A DNA stretch of 64,000 nucleotides, from the NCBI GenBank assembly GCA_031472005.1, contig PZJY01000005.1:124001-188000 (forward strand). The letters are read 5' to 3'. Positions within the stretch are counted from its first letter, which is position 1; the number at the start of each line of letters is the position of its first letter. The DNA is from Tetracladium setigerum. Its lineage: Eukaryota > Ascomycota > Leotiomycetes > Helotiales. Positions 1 through 11,754 of this stretch are shown here, piece after piece. The notes below the pieces were generated by a model. The model was given only the letters and a program-made list of their open reading frames with translations. It did no database searches and was not told the DNA's origin. The position numbers were made by a program, and so were the translations under genes.

Positions 1-819
1 CTTCTTCTTCTCTGCGATTGCTTGCTTTCGAGCGTCGCTTCGCGCTGCAGCTTCGTCCACCATAAGTTGAGCTGCTGCCGATAAGGTATTGACTGTCGCA
101 GCCTCTCGACGTGAACTGCCTCCATTTGTAGCCCTGACAACACGATTCTCCGGATATGCCCAGTGTAGAGTACTGCCGTAACGTGCCTCTTCGCTAATCT
201 CGAGATCAATGTATGGTAAACAGTCATCCAATCGTGCGAGCTGTTTATTGAGAGCTTCCCCGGCGGTGGAAATGACGTGGTTCTTCTCATCCAGAGCCAC
301 CAACATGTTCTGCATTGTGATCGCGCAACTTTGGAAGAGCTGTCGTCGGGGAAGATTAGCAGCATCGTAAACCGCTGAATTTGTCAGCTCCTGATCTGCG
401 ACCGAGGCGGCATATCCATTTGTCGCGGATCCATTGACACTGCCGTGCGCGCTGGTAGAAGCACGGAGTGGTGGTTGTACGTTGACGGGTGGGGGGAGAG
501 GGGCGTTGAGAGCTTCTGCGACTAGACGATGAAGCTGTTCTTCCGGGGCATATATCTTCGCATCGACTTCCTTGAGGAGGGTAAAGTGTCGCACGAGCTC
601 TTTGGGGAGAGCCGTTATGGCATCTGCAAAATGTGTAATGGCGGGAAAGATCTCGATGTCCTTTTCCTCCAGACCGCCGCTGAGAGACCCACGCGATCCA
701 AAGGTTCGAATACCTGGAACTGAGGATCGGGGAGGATTTGTTCGGGTCTGGCGCACAGGTTGGGCTCTGCGATGCGACGAGAGATCCGCATGGGGTGGTG
801 GTGCTTTGGACGTCTTCAT
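1..819 (-). CDS. ING-family chromatin protein (Pho23/Yng-like), N-terminal part
   Basis: A single open frame of 273 codons runs from an ATG at 819 off the left edge, so the C-terminus is missing. An in-frame TGA lies 36 nt upstream of the ATG, which fixes the start. After a basic Pro/Ser-rich leader, residues about 55-100 carry the ING N-terminal helical pattern (acidic stretch, then ALPKELVRHFTLLKEVDAK and YAPEEQLHRLV); a Ser/Asn-rich spacer follows, then a second helical block with NMLVALDEKNHVI. ING proteins bind H3K4me3 through a C-terminal PHD finger and serve in histone acetyltransferase or deacetylase complexes (NuA4, Rpd3L). The PHD finger would lie left of the window and was not seen. 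The ING call rests on the N-terminal domain; assignment to Pho23 versus Yng1/Yng2 is open. Confidence 0.75.
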   Translation of the reverse strand, partial: MKTSKAPPPHADLSSHRRAQPVRQTRTNPPRSSVPGIRTFGSRGSLSGGLEEKDIEIFPAITHFADAITALPKELVRHFTLLKEVDAKIYAPEEQLHRLVAEALNAPLPPPVNVQPPLRASTSAHGSVNGSATNGYAASVADQELTNSAVYDAANLPRRQLFQSCAITMQNMLVALDEKNHVISTAGEALNKQLARLDDCLPYIDLEISEEARYGSTLHWAYPENRVVRATNGGSSRREAATVNTLSAAAQLMVDEAAARSDARKQAIAEKKK

Positions 820-1379
820 CGTGGGTGTCGGTAATGTCTGTCTTCCAGGAGGTCAAGAGGTTGACTGTCGACCGAGGGGAGAGTTGTGGGTGCGACTTGG
901 GCAATGAGAGTTGTAGGGGGCAAGAGACGCGATTTTAGATTGTAGGTCCCATTGAAGGGAATTCTACAGGAGTTGTGGGAGTTCGTTGTTCAAGGTTCCT
1001 CTGCATGCGACGGCGTGGGAAACTGGGACAGAAGTTGAGGGCCGGGTGACGCTGGTGAGGAGGACGATTGAACTATCCTCCACTCACCGCCTGCGCGGCA
1101 GAAAACACGAAATGGCCACTTTCGGCTAGGATAAGACCTGTATGAATGCACGTGATAACGCTCGGCTTTCCGAATCGAAAGCGTGATGTCAGATGGTGGA
1201 AAACTTTCGAGTATCACGGCGCAAAGAACAGAAAGGCTATGTGGTATCATTCACGCTAACAATGTCTAATCTAAGTTCAAGTATCAAACAAATGGATACC
1301 CGAAGAAGACTCCTTTATAAACCTAACCAAAACAAAGCAAAGTCACCCCTCGACTCATCCAATCCAGCATGGTATCCAC
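820..1379. other. Intergenic: ING promoter side and cis-prenyltransferase 3' side
   Basis: 560 nt between the ING start and the stop of the next minus-strand gene. It contains only short unsupported reading frames. It should hold the ING promoter and the 3' UTR of the prenyltransferase; no TATA box or other site stands out. Confidence 0.5.
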
Positions 1380-2536
1380 CTAACGAACCTTTGGCTTTAC
1401 CCTTCTAATACCACTCGCATCTCTTCCCTCAATATGCTTCTGCTTCCACTGCCACTCCACCAACACCGGCAAGAACTGCCAGAGATCGAATTCTGGCCAC
1501 AAGCAATTCAGGAAGACCATTTCAGTATCCTCATGACATTGCCACAACATAAAATCACTCAACCGTTTTACCCCACTCGTTCTCACCAGAAGATCCAGAG
1601 GGGGGTCACCAGCTGTAAAGATGTGGGATTCGATGGTCTCTGAAGTGATGCTTTCCGGGTCGGGATATACTGCTCCACTCTGACCATCGGCTGGAGGGGA
1701 GCCGCCGTGAAGGGTTGTGGAAGAGGACGATACAGATTCTTCGTGATCAGAATGATTTGACGGCGTTGGTGAGTTGCCTCGGAGTGGTGAAACGCTCAAA
1801 TTTCTTGAGCGAATCTTTTGTGTGATTCTGGTTTGAGAGAATGGTCTGGCATGGGCTGATAGTGGTTTGGAGTATTCCTCCACGGTTGCTTTCATCGCCG
1901 AAGTGATCTCGTGCTGGGAGGTATATGGAAAGCAGATATTAAGAGCACAGCTATATGGTGTCAGTATAGGCCGTAACTAGCAAGGAAGGTTAAACACTCA
2001 CTTCCCGTTACTCTTTGTCAAATCCACCGCTCTATCAATAGCTTCCAAAACATCCGGCTTCACCAAACTCCTATCTCCCAAAACCCTAACACTTGCACCA
2101 TATCGGTCCAGCAATTCCCCATGCTGTGCCAACTGCGATAATTTGATCTTGGCCATCTCCATTAACGCGTCGACCTCGTATTTCGAGCGCTTGAAATTCT
2201 CTATACTGAAAGCATAGACGGTCACCACCTTGACTCCCGATTTGTAGCATACCTCCAATATCTGCACCACAATTATTAGCATTCCGCCAGACGGTGTGGG
2301 CAAAACTAACTCACCCGTGCCAAAGCCTCAAAGCCAAGGTTGTGGCCTTCCACCGTCTCGATCTTGTGGCTCCGAGCGTAGCGTCTATTCCCATCCATCA
2401 CGAAAGCAACATGTTGTGGTATGGGACCTTGTCGCAGAGCTCCAATAAGCAGTTCTCGCAGCTGGTTGACTCCCCATTCCACGGGAGGAGACGCCAGCAT
2501 CCATTTCCGTATCTGGGTAAGGTGAGGCGAGGACAT
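1380..2536 (-). CDS. RER2: cis-prenyltransferase (dehydrodolichyl diphosphate synthase, Rer2/Srt1 type)
   Basis: Exons 2315-2536, 2002-2261 and 1380-1950 give 350 aa with no frame conflict; introns are 53 and 51 nt (GTGAGT donors). It condenses isopentenyl diphosphate onto farnesyl diphosphate in cis to make dolichol precursors at the ER for N-glycosylation and GPI synthesis. All family motifs are visible: HVAFVMDGNRRYAR (catalytic Asp48), EGHNLGFEAL, YAFSIENFKRS, LNICFPYTS (formed exactly across intron 2), LLVRTSGVKRLSDFMLWQ and CLWPEFDLW. A Ser/Pro-rich insert of about 60 residues in exon 3 is not part of the catalytic fold and is probably a fungal loop. The start ATG follows ACAAC and precedes the conserved block by about 40 residues. 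It faces DSC2 across a shared 574-nt promoter. Confidence 0.93.
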
Positions 2537-3110
2537 GTTGTGAGTTGGAAGGCTGTTGCTCGGATGGACTGGAATTCTTTTTCGGGAGGTATATTCTCTA
2601 GCTCGATCAAAGTAAAGTACTGTACTGGACGGGATTTCTTGTTGAGCGAGGGATTCAAGGTTCGTAATCCGCCGTTAGATGGACTGATAAACTCGAGCAG
2701 ATGTAAAAGAAGGTGGGACAATCAATTGAAGTAGGATAGAGTCGAGGTTGCAAGATATAATGGGACAAGAATGAAATGGAACAAGAAATGGGAATCGGCA
2801 TCACAGCCCTCTCAGCATCAAGCAAGTAGCAGCAGGTTACGCGGAATTCCAAGAGCCAGCCCAGCACTGGCGGAACACTTGGCCACAAGCGACATCATCG
2901 GTCGTCGGTCCCCAAACGAAAATCCCCCATCATAATCACCACCTCAGCACCGTGGCTCATCAGCCCACACACATCCACCCTACCCTTCCATGATACAACC
3001 TCACTATTCGCCACAAGGAACATTGGCGATGCGCGTATGATACTCTATTCTCAATTCTTGCTTTTCCACAGCCTTTCGAAGACGACGACTCCTCCCCCAC
3101 AACCGCCACC
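2537..3110. promoter_or_regulatory. Divergent promoter region between RER2 and DSC2
   Basis: 574 nt between two divergent start codons, so it must carry both promoters. The 3060-3110 end is pyrimidine-rich with an ACCGCCACC context just before the DSC2 ATG. No specific transcription-factor site can be supported by eye. Confidence 0.5.
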
Positions 3111-4033
3111 ATGTTAGCAACCGGCTTCACCAATGCGCCCGTGTCTCGCAGCCTCGTCTACAGCATCGTGGCCTTCTCCCTTCTGGCGAGCATCACCGAC
3201 AACAAACATTATTTCTACATTCAAGTTGATCCGCATATCTGGCGCTACCATCAACTATGGCGCGCCTTCATATTCCAATTTTGCTACACCAATTCGACCG
3301 AGGCGCTGTTTGGCGCCATGAGCTTTTACAATATGCGCGTGGTTGAGAGGTTATGGGGAAGCAGGAAGTTTGCTGTACGTTTTGATATCTACCATTCATG
3401 CCACTGCTAGAGTTTGTGTAAATTCTTATACCAGGCAATTACTAATGTATGTTCCAGTCTTTTGTTATACTCAGCTACTTGCTTACAACTACAATTACTC
3501 CCCTCCTCCTCGCCCTCATTATCCGCCCCCTCTCCTTCAATAACTTCAACTACCTTCCCGCAGGCCCCACCCCCATCCTCTTCGCCCTCATAGCACAATA
3601 CCATGCCTCCATCCCTCATATCTACAAATACCGCGTATCCGCCTCGGCCTCCCTTCCGGCCACTCCCTCAGAACCGTTTATCGGCCTCACGTTCTCCGAT
3701 AAATCCTACACCTACCTACCAGCAATCCAGCTATGTCTGTCGCAGTTTCCAGGCTCTTTGCTTTGTGCGGTCGTGGGTTGGGTGGTGGGATATAGTTGGC
3801 GGAGTGAGGTTTTGCCGGGAAGAGTAATGAGGTGGAGAGTGCCTGGATGGGTAGTGGGGATGAAGCCAAGGAAGAGGACAGAGGATTTTGAGGAGATGAG
3901 GAGGAGACTTGAGAGTGAGGGAAGGACGGATGGTGTGGCGGCTACGGGGAGTGATGGAAGGTTGGGAGGGGATGTTGGAAGAAGGCGGACGATGGGAAGA
4001 CAACTGGTAGATCAGTTTAGAGGCGCTTTTTAG
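3111..4033 (+). CDS. DSC2: Dsc2-like rhomboid-fold subunit of the Dsc E3 ubiquitin ligase
   Basis: Exons 3111-3374 and 3458-4033 (83-nt intron, GTACGT donor, phase 0) encode 279 aa. It is a multi-pass membrane protein with the UBAC2/Dsc2 pattern: an N-terminal hydrophobic helix after MLATGFTNAPVSRSLV, the amphipathic block PHIWRYHQLWRAFIFQFCYT, then NMRVVERLWGSRKFA, and further helices around LLALIIRPL and the Gly/Val-rich CAVVGWVVGYSW. In fungi Dsc2 is a catalytically inactive rhomboid pseudoprotease of the Golgi/endosome Dsc ligase; the complex activates the sterol/hypoxia regulator SREBP or degrades orphan membrane proteins. The C-terminal cytosolic tail (RRRTMGRQLVDQFRGAF) is short; I do not recognise a classic UBA domain in it. 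Kozak context is good (CCACC before ATG). Confidence 0.85.
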
Positions 4034-4779
4034 GAATAAATAAAGGTTGTTCCTGCAGAAGAAATCTGCGGATATTGGAAGGGGATTTGAAGCCCAACAA
4101 CACTAGCAGCTGATGATTTAACCTTACGGGCAAAACTTTGGGCCACTTTGAGGGGGAATATTCAGGGAAACAAATCAATCGAAGACGATACAGAGACACG
4201 GTGGTAATGTAGACAATAGATCGATATCAGAATCGGGCACCCGTACAGGAATGGAGTTTCAGGGCAAGCTTGGATGTTGGTACAGACAGAAATGTATGAG
4301 ACTGTTCTGCAAGAAGAAAGAGGAAGAGGGGAGTGAAAGGAGAAAGAGGGACCGGAAGAGCTAGGAAAGATCGGTGCGTGTGAGTTGTATAAAACGAGGT
4401 AGTAGAGAAGACAGAGAAGGTCAGAGGAGAATAAAGGAAATAGATAGCAGGAAGAATTCGGGAATGAAGGCAACGTAACTAGCGAAAAAATTCCAAGGAC
4501 CTGTACACTCTTGTTCCTTCCCCAGTATATGTAGGCATCCCCTGGGCTATTGCTTGTGTAAGCCCTCGACAGCCGTAGATTTAGGTCTTTATTCCAGATT
4601 GAAGTCGTAGAGCTAGGAGGGATCGAATGGGAACAGATATTCAGAGAGAGAAAAGAAAGTAGTTGAACAAGAATCATTGTGTTTCCACATAAAAAGAAAT
4701 CGTCATGAGCGGCCGTCATTGCATCTACTCCTGCGGTCTATTTGCCCCCTCTTGATCTTTCTATTACTGCGGTCTATGA
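4034..4779. other. Intergenic 3'-3' region with a polypurine tract
   Basis: Region between two convergent genes. From about 4300 to 4460 the plus strand is strongly purine-biased (GAAGAGGGGAG-type runs), so the minus strand is a CT-rich tract that creates a spurious 185-codon frame. No coding pattern or RNA gene is apparent; both 3' UTRs should lie here. Confidence 0.5.
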
Positions 4780-6650
4780 TCATTCCTTCAGATCTTCCTC
4801 GTCATCCTCTAGAACAGCACCATCTTGAAACCTACACACACAGTCAGCATCATCTTCATACTTGAAATCAAGCACAAATAAACTCACTTCTCAACAACTC
4901 TCTGGATGCCATCTAATCCCATCTTCAAAACGTCCATCGTCGGTCCATAGCTGAATCGCACGAAATGGTGACATGGACTGTCGAACAAGTCTCGTCTCTT
5001 GCTGGGGTTCAAATCAAAGAAGATACCCGGCACGACAATGACCTTTTCTTCTAGACATGCTTGGAAGAAATTCAATCCGTCGGAAATTGCGTCTGGGAGG
5101 CCTTCGAGGTCAAGCCAGAGGTAGAATGTGCTGTCGGGAACATTGGTGATCTTGAAGCCCATTGTTCGGAGGCGGGAGACCACGTAGTCTCGTTTTTCCT
5201 AGAGACAGGAGTCAGTTATGAAGTGGACATAAACTAAACTGATATAATAAATTGAACCAGTTGAGATGAACTAAATCGGGTATGGGTACCTTGAAATGCG
5301 TTTGCAAAGCCTTCATTTCGGTCCGAACGACAGAAGGTTCCATCATTGGAATTGCAGCCTCTTGAAAGGGGACGTTAGCTCCTCCATCAAGATAGGATCC
5401 ACATGAACCAATTGCTTTGATGAATTCCTACAGTCAACATTAACATCACTACTCCAAAATCGACAAGATCAAACAAACTTTGGGTCCAACAATCCATGCA
5501 ATTCTCCATCCAGGCAATCTGAAACGCTTGGTCAACCCATCGATAATCAAAACATCGTCCTCATCGACATCCACCACATTCTCGGCGGCACTGATGGTGG
5601 TTCCGTCACAATTGCTGGTGTAATTATAACCTCCGTAGAATTCGTCCATAACAAGGGTTGCGCGGTCTCTGCAGATGTCTTGAATTTCTGCGAGCTGGGG
5701 ATTCTTCACAACTCGCCCTGTTGGGTTACGAGGATTCGATGTGAGAATGACACTGGTACCACGAGCAATCTCTTCTGCAATCTTGTCGGGATTAATATGG
5801 TATCCGTCCTCTTCTGCTAGAGGGGATGGAATAGCAGCGAACTGTCAGATCAATTAGCATCCTTCAACTTCCCTGCCAAGACTTAAACTCACATTCTTGA
5901 ATAGACTCAACATCTCGTTGTACGCCGTGTAATCCGGGATAAAGAATCCAAGATACGCATTGTTCAACACGGCAGCAATACGAATCAAACCAGCTCTTCC
6001 TCCTGGTACAATGCAGACGTTCTCCCAACTGTACTGGCTCTCCTTGCCTACTCGATGATGTTCATTATACAGACGTGCTACTGCTGCCCGAAGGGGTTTG
6101 ATTCCTGCGGTTGGGCCATACTCTCGTCCTGCCATTGTAATGTCAATCGTGGTGGGACGGGGGAACGAGCCAGAGATTTCGTCGTCGACTTCGGGAGCTC
6201 CTTGGCCTGAGGTGGTAATTAGCTTTAGTATCTAGACAATACAATTGACTTACCTAGATTCGCCCACTCCTCTGGATTTTCGGCGTAACCGTTTTCATAC
6301 GCACGCTCTGTACACCACTATTGAATGTTTCAATGTTAGGATGTGAACTTCTCGCCGAGAAATTAGGTCTCTCGGATGAGGTTGAGTTACTTACCACCAC
6401 ACCAGTTGAAGCTCTCGTTGGATCAAGACCAGCATGAGAACGGTGACCTTCATGAGCATTTCTGAATTGACGATGGATCTTAGAATTGGTCTCTGGGAGT
6501 TCCAATTAACTTTCATTCCGGCTTTTTAGATTACTTGCGCCTACCTTTGTCGCTGGGTTCAGAAGTACTGAATCTTCTGTTCATTTTGCTTGACAATCTT
6601 GGAGCCCCCGTATTACGGTTCATGGAAAACTTCCTATCAATAAACGACAT
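4780..6650 (-). CDS. PLP-dependent class I/II aminotransferase (fold type I)
   Basis: Eight exons (6545-6650, 6395-6492, 6254-6317, 5893-6206, 5479-5841, 5290-5427, 4888-5198, 4780-4831) sum to 1446 nt, 481 aa, with every splice phase matching. Residues about 130-440 are the catalytic domain: YGPTAGIKPLRAAVA, TSNPRNPTGRV (the NPxNPTG loop), VMDEFYGGYNYT (PLP-pyridine Asp and Tyr), GLTKRFRLPGWRIAW with the PLP lysine near residue 299 and the PGxR motif, and SPCHHFVRFSYG with the substrate-carboxylate Arg. The set fits the broad aspartate/tyrosine aminotransferase and ACC-synthase-like clan; substrate cannot be told from sequence. The last exon adds only 17 acidic residues (DGAVLEDDEEDLKE). The start at 6650 is chosen as the first ATG below a repeat-derived reading frame. 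Confidence 0.88.
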
Positions 6651-7348
6651 CTTTGCTGCTATTGTTGTTACTGTTCTTCTTCTTCTTCTTCTTCTTCTTC
6701 TTCTTGTGGTTGTTGCTGTTGCTGTCGTGATTCTTGTTATTGTTGTGGTTGTCAAACGAGTCTCGGGCACTACTGATGGTGGAGTGGAAGTAGCGGGGTA
6801 GCTTTGTGGAAGCTTCCTTAGTAGAATCCACACACGACAAGGCTTCGAATAAGTAGGATATCCACCTGCTGTTTTGCGAGAATAAATCGGGCGAAAAGAA
6901 CAAGGAAGAAGGGCGTCCTAAGTAGTAAATCCTCAAAAATAAAAACAAGGATCTGTTCCCTTGACTCTGTGTGGTTGCCAGAGTGGCAGCCTAGACAGGA
7001 CAGGATGGTCATGTACCCCGCCAGCGGTGAAAAAGAGAGAGAAAAAGCATATCTATCGACCCCCAATTAGGACCGCTGGATGCTGCAAACGCAACTTTCA
7101 TTCGGGAACACGACTCGATCATACACCCTTTGATTGGAGCCACAACATATCTCGAAATGCACAGAATTGAGCGATTTCACCAATACGTATAGACGCCCCA
7201 TTCTCGTGCCGCTTCCGTGTTGCAAGCTGACGAGGTGCATCGATCGCATTGTGGGAAGCAGAGCTGGCCGACGGGAAATCGACTATTGAAAGACGGGTCA
7301 ATTTAATTCTACAATTTATCTAAGTACAACAAGAAAAAGGAAATCCTA
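6651..7348. other. Intergenic: aminotransferase upstream region and VPH1 3' side
   Basis: About 700 nt with a trinucleotide repeat at its left end and otherwise no coding signal. It should contain the 5' UTR and promoter of the aminotransferase and the 3' UTR of the V-ATPase gene. Confidence 0.5.
6674..6705 (-). repeat. (GAA)n trinucleotide repeat, about 10.7 units
   Basis: An uninterrupted TTC tract on the plus strand (GAA on the transcribed strand) starts 24 nt upstream of the aminotransferase ATG, in its probable 5' UTR. Read as protein it makes artificial Arg or Lys runs. Length polymorphism between strains would be expected. Confidence 0.9.
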
Positions 7349-10076
7349 TCAGCTGATCTCAGCCATACTCTCATCCAACTCCAACATCTGTTGGAATGAG
7401 AAAGGCTCGAATGGAATACCATCTCCCATGAAGTGTTTGCTCATGGCTTCGACCCAGTGAAGACGCAAGCTGTGCAACATGGCACTCGTACCCTCCATTA
7501 CTACCAAAACAGCGACACTAAGGAAAAACCAGGCATAGAAGGTGATAACCAACATGATAACACCAGAGACTCCCGAGCCCGACAATCCGTTGGCCAAGGT
7601 CATTGTCCAGAGCACAAGGGAAAGTTGTTGATGGGCAAGGGAAAGCGCCCAGAGACGAAGATAAGATGCAGTGTGGGATACACAGTTGAGGCAGAATTCT
7701 ACAACAGTTAGTTATGAAAGGATGTTGGAGAAAACGACTTACCGATAGTGTGAATAACTTGATGGATCATAACCTCGGAGAACTCGAACTCTTCGTGCTC
7801 TTCATCACCTCCGAGATCTTGTGTGATCATAGCAACACCCTCTCCATCACTGGCGAGACTGGCTCTTCCGTCCAAAGTATTGGTATCGTCGTCGTCATCA
7901 TCGAGAGCACTGACACGGGATCTCTCACCAATGCCTCTGTACCCCTTGGCTCGCTCTTTGTTGTGTTCCCAGCGGAGATAGAAAGGCTTTAGGAAAAGCA
8001 AGATCGGTACTTGTACGACGGCCAAGAGAAGAAGAATGACTTGAATAGTTCCTTGACCAGCATACAACTCCTGGCCCTCTTCGATAGTACCGGGTTGCAA
8101 GAACATGTAAATCAACATGTTGAGAAGTCCAGGAGGTGACCTTCCAATAGCGTACCAGTTCACGCACCATTTGTAGATGATTGTAAAAACAAGGTAGCCA
8201 AAGATGGACTGGAAGAAGATCATCCCAGGAATGAAAACACCCCAGATATCGATGGGGGTCTTGAAGTGACGGGCATTGATGTAAGAAAGGCCGAGTGAAT
8301 AAGTCATGTGGCACCATCCCATCAAGATACTCAGCTTCATCTTGAAACTGTTGGAGAAGAGGAGATCATTCTCAGTGCCATGCCATATCCAATCCAAGCC
8401 GAATGGGTATCGATAATCTCCCTTCAAAGAACCCAAGACGACCTCACCCTCCTTCCATCCCTCAGGGAAGTCCCATTGCCAAGCGCTGGGGAATATCGTG
8501 AGAGATTTCGAGAAAACGTCGTTATAGATGAGACCAGTGTAAACAGAAAAGATACCCATCATCAACATGATGTATCGACCATAGAAAGCCATGCCAAACA
8601 GTTCATCGCGGACCTTTTTCAAAGGCTTCTCCCAGTAAATCATGGCAGCAGCTGCGCAAACCATAATGAAACCGTGACCCATGTCACCAAACATGACGGC
8701 GAAGAGGAATGGGAAGGTGACAATAGTTGGCAATCCAGGATTGACTTCTTGATACTTGCAGGTTCCGTAAGCGTTGATGATGGTCTGGAATCCTTCAGTG
8801 AATTTGTTGGTCTTCTGGTAGGTGGGGGGAGTTTTGTTGGTTCGGATTTCATTGATGATGGAGGGAACAGTGAGACCGGCTCTGTTGTTGACATCATGTA
8901 GGGTCGACTTGATCAATGGAAGAGAGTTTGAAGGGCACCATGCCTCGGCAATCAAAGTCTTTCTGGCGTGGTCGTATGAGAAAAGATTGAGTGTCTGGTA
9001 GACAGCCTTCTCCTTCTTGATGATAACCATCCAAGCAGCCAAGCTTTGCCCGATTTGAGTGAGTTCGGCATCCAAAGTACGCTTAGTGTTTTGCAAAACG
9101 CTTCCAAGATCGCTCAATCGAGTGTTGACCTCGAAGATTTGGTCACGACGAAGATCGCTATTCTCATCCACGCTGTACAAATCTGCTCCCAGCGATTCCG
9201 AGATTTTCCTGATCTTTGCAATGATCTCTTTTCCATGGGCGAAAATGACAAAAACGTTCTTGTGGACTTCCTCATTGTTCGTAGGGTCGACGAGAGGTTG
9301 TTCGATCTCGGATTGGTTCATGTAGAGATTGCCACGGAGGGTTCTCCAAAGAATACGTTCGAATGCTGCGACGCGATCCCTTGGGATAACACCAGCGACA
9401 AAACCAATGTTCATGACCGAGAATGATCGCTCGGCATCTCCATTCTGACCATATGCGGTGTTTTCCACGTCGGCAAGCAAAGGCGCATCGTCATCATCGC
9501 TCGAAGCTCTAATTTCCTCCACATTTCCATGGGCGCGGTCGAAAAACCCTCCGGCTTCTTTGAGGACCCATCTCCATTCAGTCAATTCAACCTCGCGTTT
9601 CTTCAATGTCTCGTAGCTATCATTCAAGGATGCGACTCGCTGTTCCAGACTCTGACTTCGATCGGCGAGTTCATCGATTTCGGAGGCGGAGGGAGCAGCT
9701 AGGACATCGACATCGAGGTCAATCTTACGGAGAGGAATTCCACTCTTCTCCATCTGCGCCTGGAAGAAGCCTGAAATTGTTAGCTTTATCGGAGGCCGAG
9801 CTGATCTTGCCACCTACGCAGCTGTCTCTCGACATTGTCCAGGCGTCTAATTTCCTGGGTGAAGGTTCTTTGGAAGGCAGTGACCTCGGAATTGAGCTGT
9901 CGCAATCATCAGTATTCCAATCTAGTACTTGGTTATGCAGTACGCACATCTCTGAATTGAATCTGTCCCAGCTCTCCAAGAGCGTTCACAATCTCGCGGC
10001 CAATTTCATTCGCGATGTAGAGCTGAACCATGCTCATGTCCGCCGAGCGGAACATGGTATCTTCATGGGGAGCCAT
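7349..10076 (-). CDS. VPH1: V-type proton ATPase 116-kDa subunit a
   Basis: Exons 9948-10076, 9818-9896, 7743-9770 and 7349-7698 total 2586 nt and 861 aa, the usual family length. Subunit a is the membrane stator of the V0 sector and carries protons together with the c ring, acidifying vacuole or Golgi. N-terminal FRSADMSMVQLYIANEIGRE and VERQLRFFQAQMEKSGIPL are highly conserved cytosolic sequences; the second is formed exactly across an intron. The membrane half follows, with PTIVTFPFLFAVMFGDMGHG, and the C-terminal SHTASYLRLWALSLAHQQL contains the essential proton-path Arg (about residue 760). A Ser/Asp-rich acidic loop (DDDDDDTNTLDG) sits between membrane segments. One copy only is seen, so Vph1 versus Stv1 type cannot be assigned. 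Confidence 0.97.
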
Positions 10077-11754
10077 AGCGGGAAGTTTTGGGATGCCCCA
10101 GAGCTTCTTGCGATGGGGGTTGGTGTTGTAGGGGGTAGGGACTGTTCGTGGAAGAGGTTGAAGCTTGAGAGCTCTTGGAGATCATCTTGGTCGTCACCTC
10201 CACAAGGCACTAGCCAAGACTAATAGTACACGTGATCTGACTTGAGTTCCAAGGTTCACCAAGTAAAGCTAACGTCTGTCGTCTCTTTCAACTTTCTCTT
10301 TCGAGAATTTCTATAAGTTTTGCAACTAAATTGGAATGGTAGGTAACGTAGACGTCTGTAGTTACGCTGATTTGTTATATTCACGGGGTTTTGGATTTTG
10401 GTTATTGCGTTAATCTTGGAATGCCGTCAGCTAGTAATTCATTGAAGCATCGTACTTCCCATGACATCTTACTTTACCATCTTAGAGCAGTAACGGGTTC
10501 CACTAAGTTAACCCTAACCTAACGTTTACTGCCATTAAAGGACTCAGAATTGGAAATCGAGAGAGAGATACTGCAACTGTAAACTTGATTTGTTCTCTGT
10601 GGTCTGCCTTTTATGCTAGAAAGTCCTTCCGGCCAAATGGACTACCTGCTCCCTCCTTTGTATTGAAGTGATGGCTATTCTCTGGACGCTCTCTGCCTAT
10701 CTGGTTTCTCTCTAGTTTTCATTATTACAAGAAGGAAAACGACTGAAACACGGAAAAAGAAGAAGAAAACAAAGATCCTGAAGCACTTCTCCTAAGGGTT
10801 AGAGTTCCATATCCAAAAAAGCAACGGATTCCTCATGTTTGCATTTCGGGCCATGAAACTCAAGAACATAACACACTCACATTCTTCACCAACGCAATCT
10901 CCCAGACGAAAAAAAGAAAGCAAAAACGACCAAGGGGAGAGCCCACAAGGAATGAAGCACTTGAGCAGTCATTATTTTCCTTCCCAGAACTTCACGGCCT
11001 AAGATAGATGTATTTGCGTCCGCGATAAATCATCCCATGATCCTTTCCAGCTGCATTGCATCGGCTTCAAGTTTGAAGCAGGCTCTCTATGCCGCCACCA
11101 AAAGTAGATTCATAATTCTCAGCCTATCGTGACCGCGGACATAGAAGAGGATTTAGTAAGGGAGAGTAGTTGTGGTCTTGCAAGTATGTCGCCGCCGCGC
11201 CACAGCCACCACGTCAAAATGTGTGGTGATCGGGATGATAAAAACACTCTAAGGGGCGGCTGTGCCCAAAATAGACGGCCATTTCTTCAAATTCCTGCGC
11301 CTGACTACTCTACCTAGATTACTATGCCATGACTGTCATATAGTCAGCGTCACTCCCTTCTTCCTCGTCTGATATATTTGTACTTTTAATCATTTTGGTA
11401 CGAAACTTGAAGCAGATACATTACATTTTTAGCTCTGCGACCCGAAGAAAGCGAGCGCAGCATAGAAAGCACCGACACCAAACGCCGATCATTCAGGGTC
11501 AAGCAACAACAAACTTTCGAAATTCGAACTTGCAACACCATCACCGACCTTACCTCGCTCACAATTATTTCACACCTCCTTTAGAACTACCGAGAACTCA
11601 ATTTCGGACTCGAAACCTCCTATATTTACTCTCCGCGACAACTTCATCAAGGGCTACGCTGGCAATGCGATAACAAATATACCTTCGTAAGAGGTCGAGG
11701 ACAGGACGACATTTGGGAGAACAAAGACCAAAGCACCACAAAATCGAGGTCATA
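10077..11754. promoter_or_regulatory. Divergent intergenic region between VPH1 and the Uds1-type gene
   Basis: 1.7 kb between divergent starts with no supported gene. Short pieces include a telomere-like TTAACCCTAACCTAACG at about 10507-10523 and A-rich stretches around 10750-10920. The last ~400 nt before 11755 contain only one ATG (about 11664, followed two codons later by TAA), which suits a long 5' leader. Confidence 0.5.

Noticed and set aside
4162..4719. 185-codon minus-strand frame downstream of DSC2
   Set aside because: It is a by-product of a purine-rich tract, with Ser/Leu/Phe-biased low-complexity translation, no domain and no start or splice support.
6531..6833. Upstream extension of the aminotransferase frame with Arg and Thr runs
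   Set aside because: The residues come from the GAA repeat; the first non-repeat ATG at 6650 gives a sensible start.
8308..9426. Plus-strand frames of 197 and 126 codons inside VPH1
   Set aside because: They are antisense to conserved V-ATPase sequence and carry no motif of their own.
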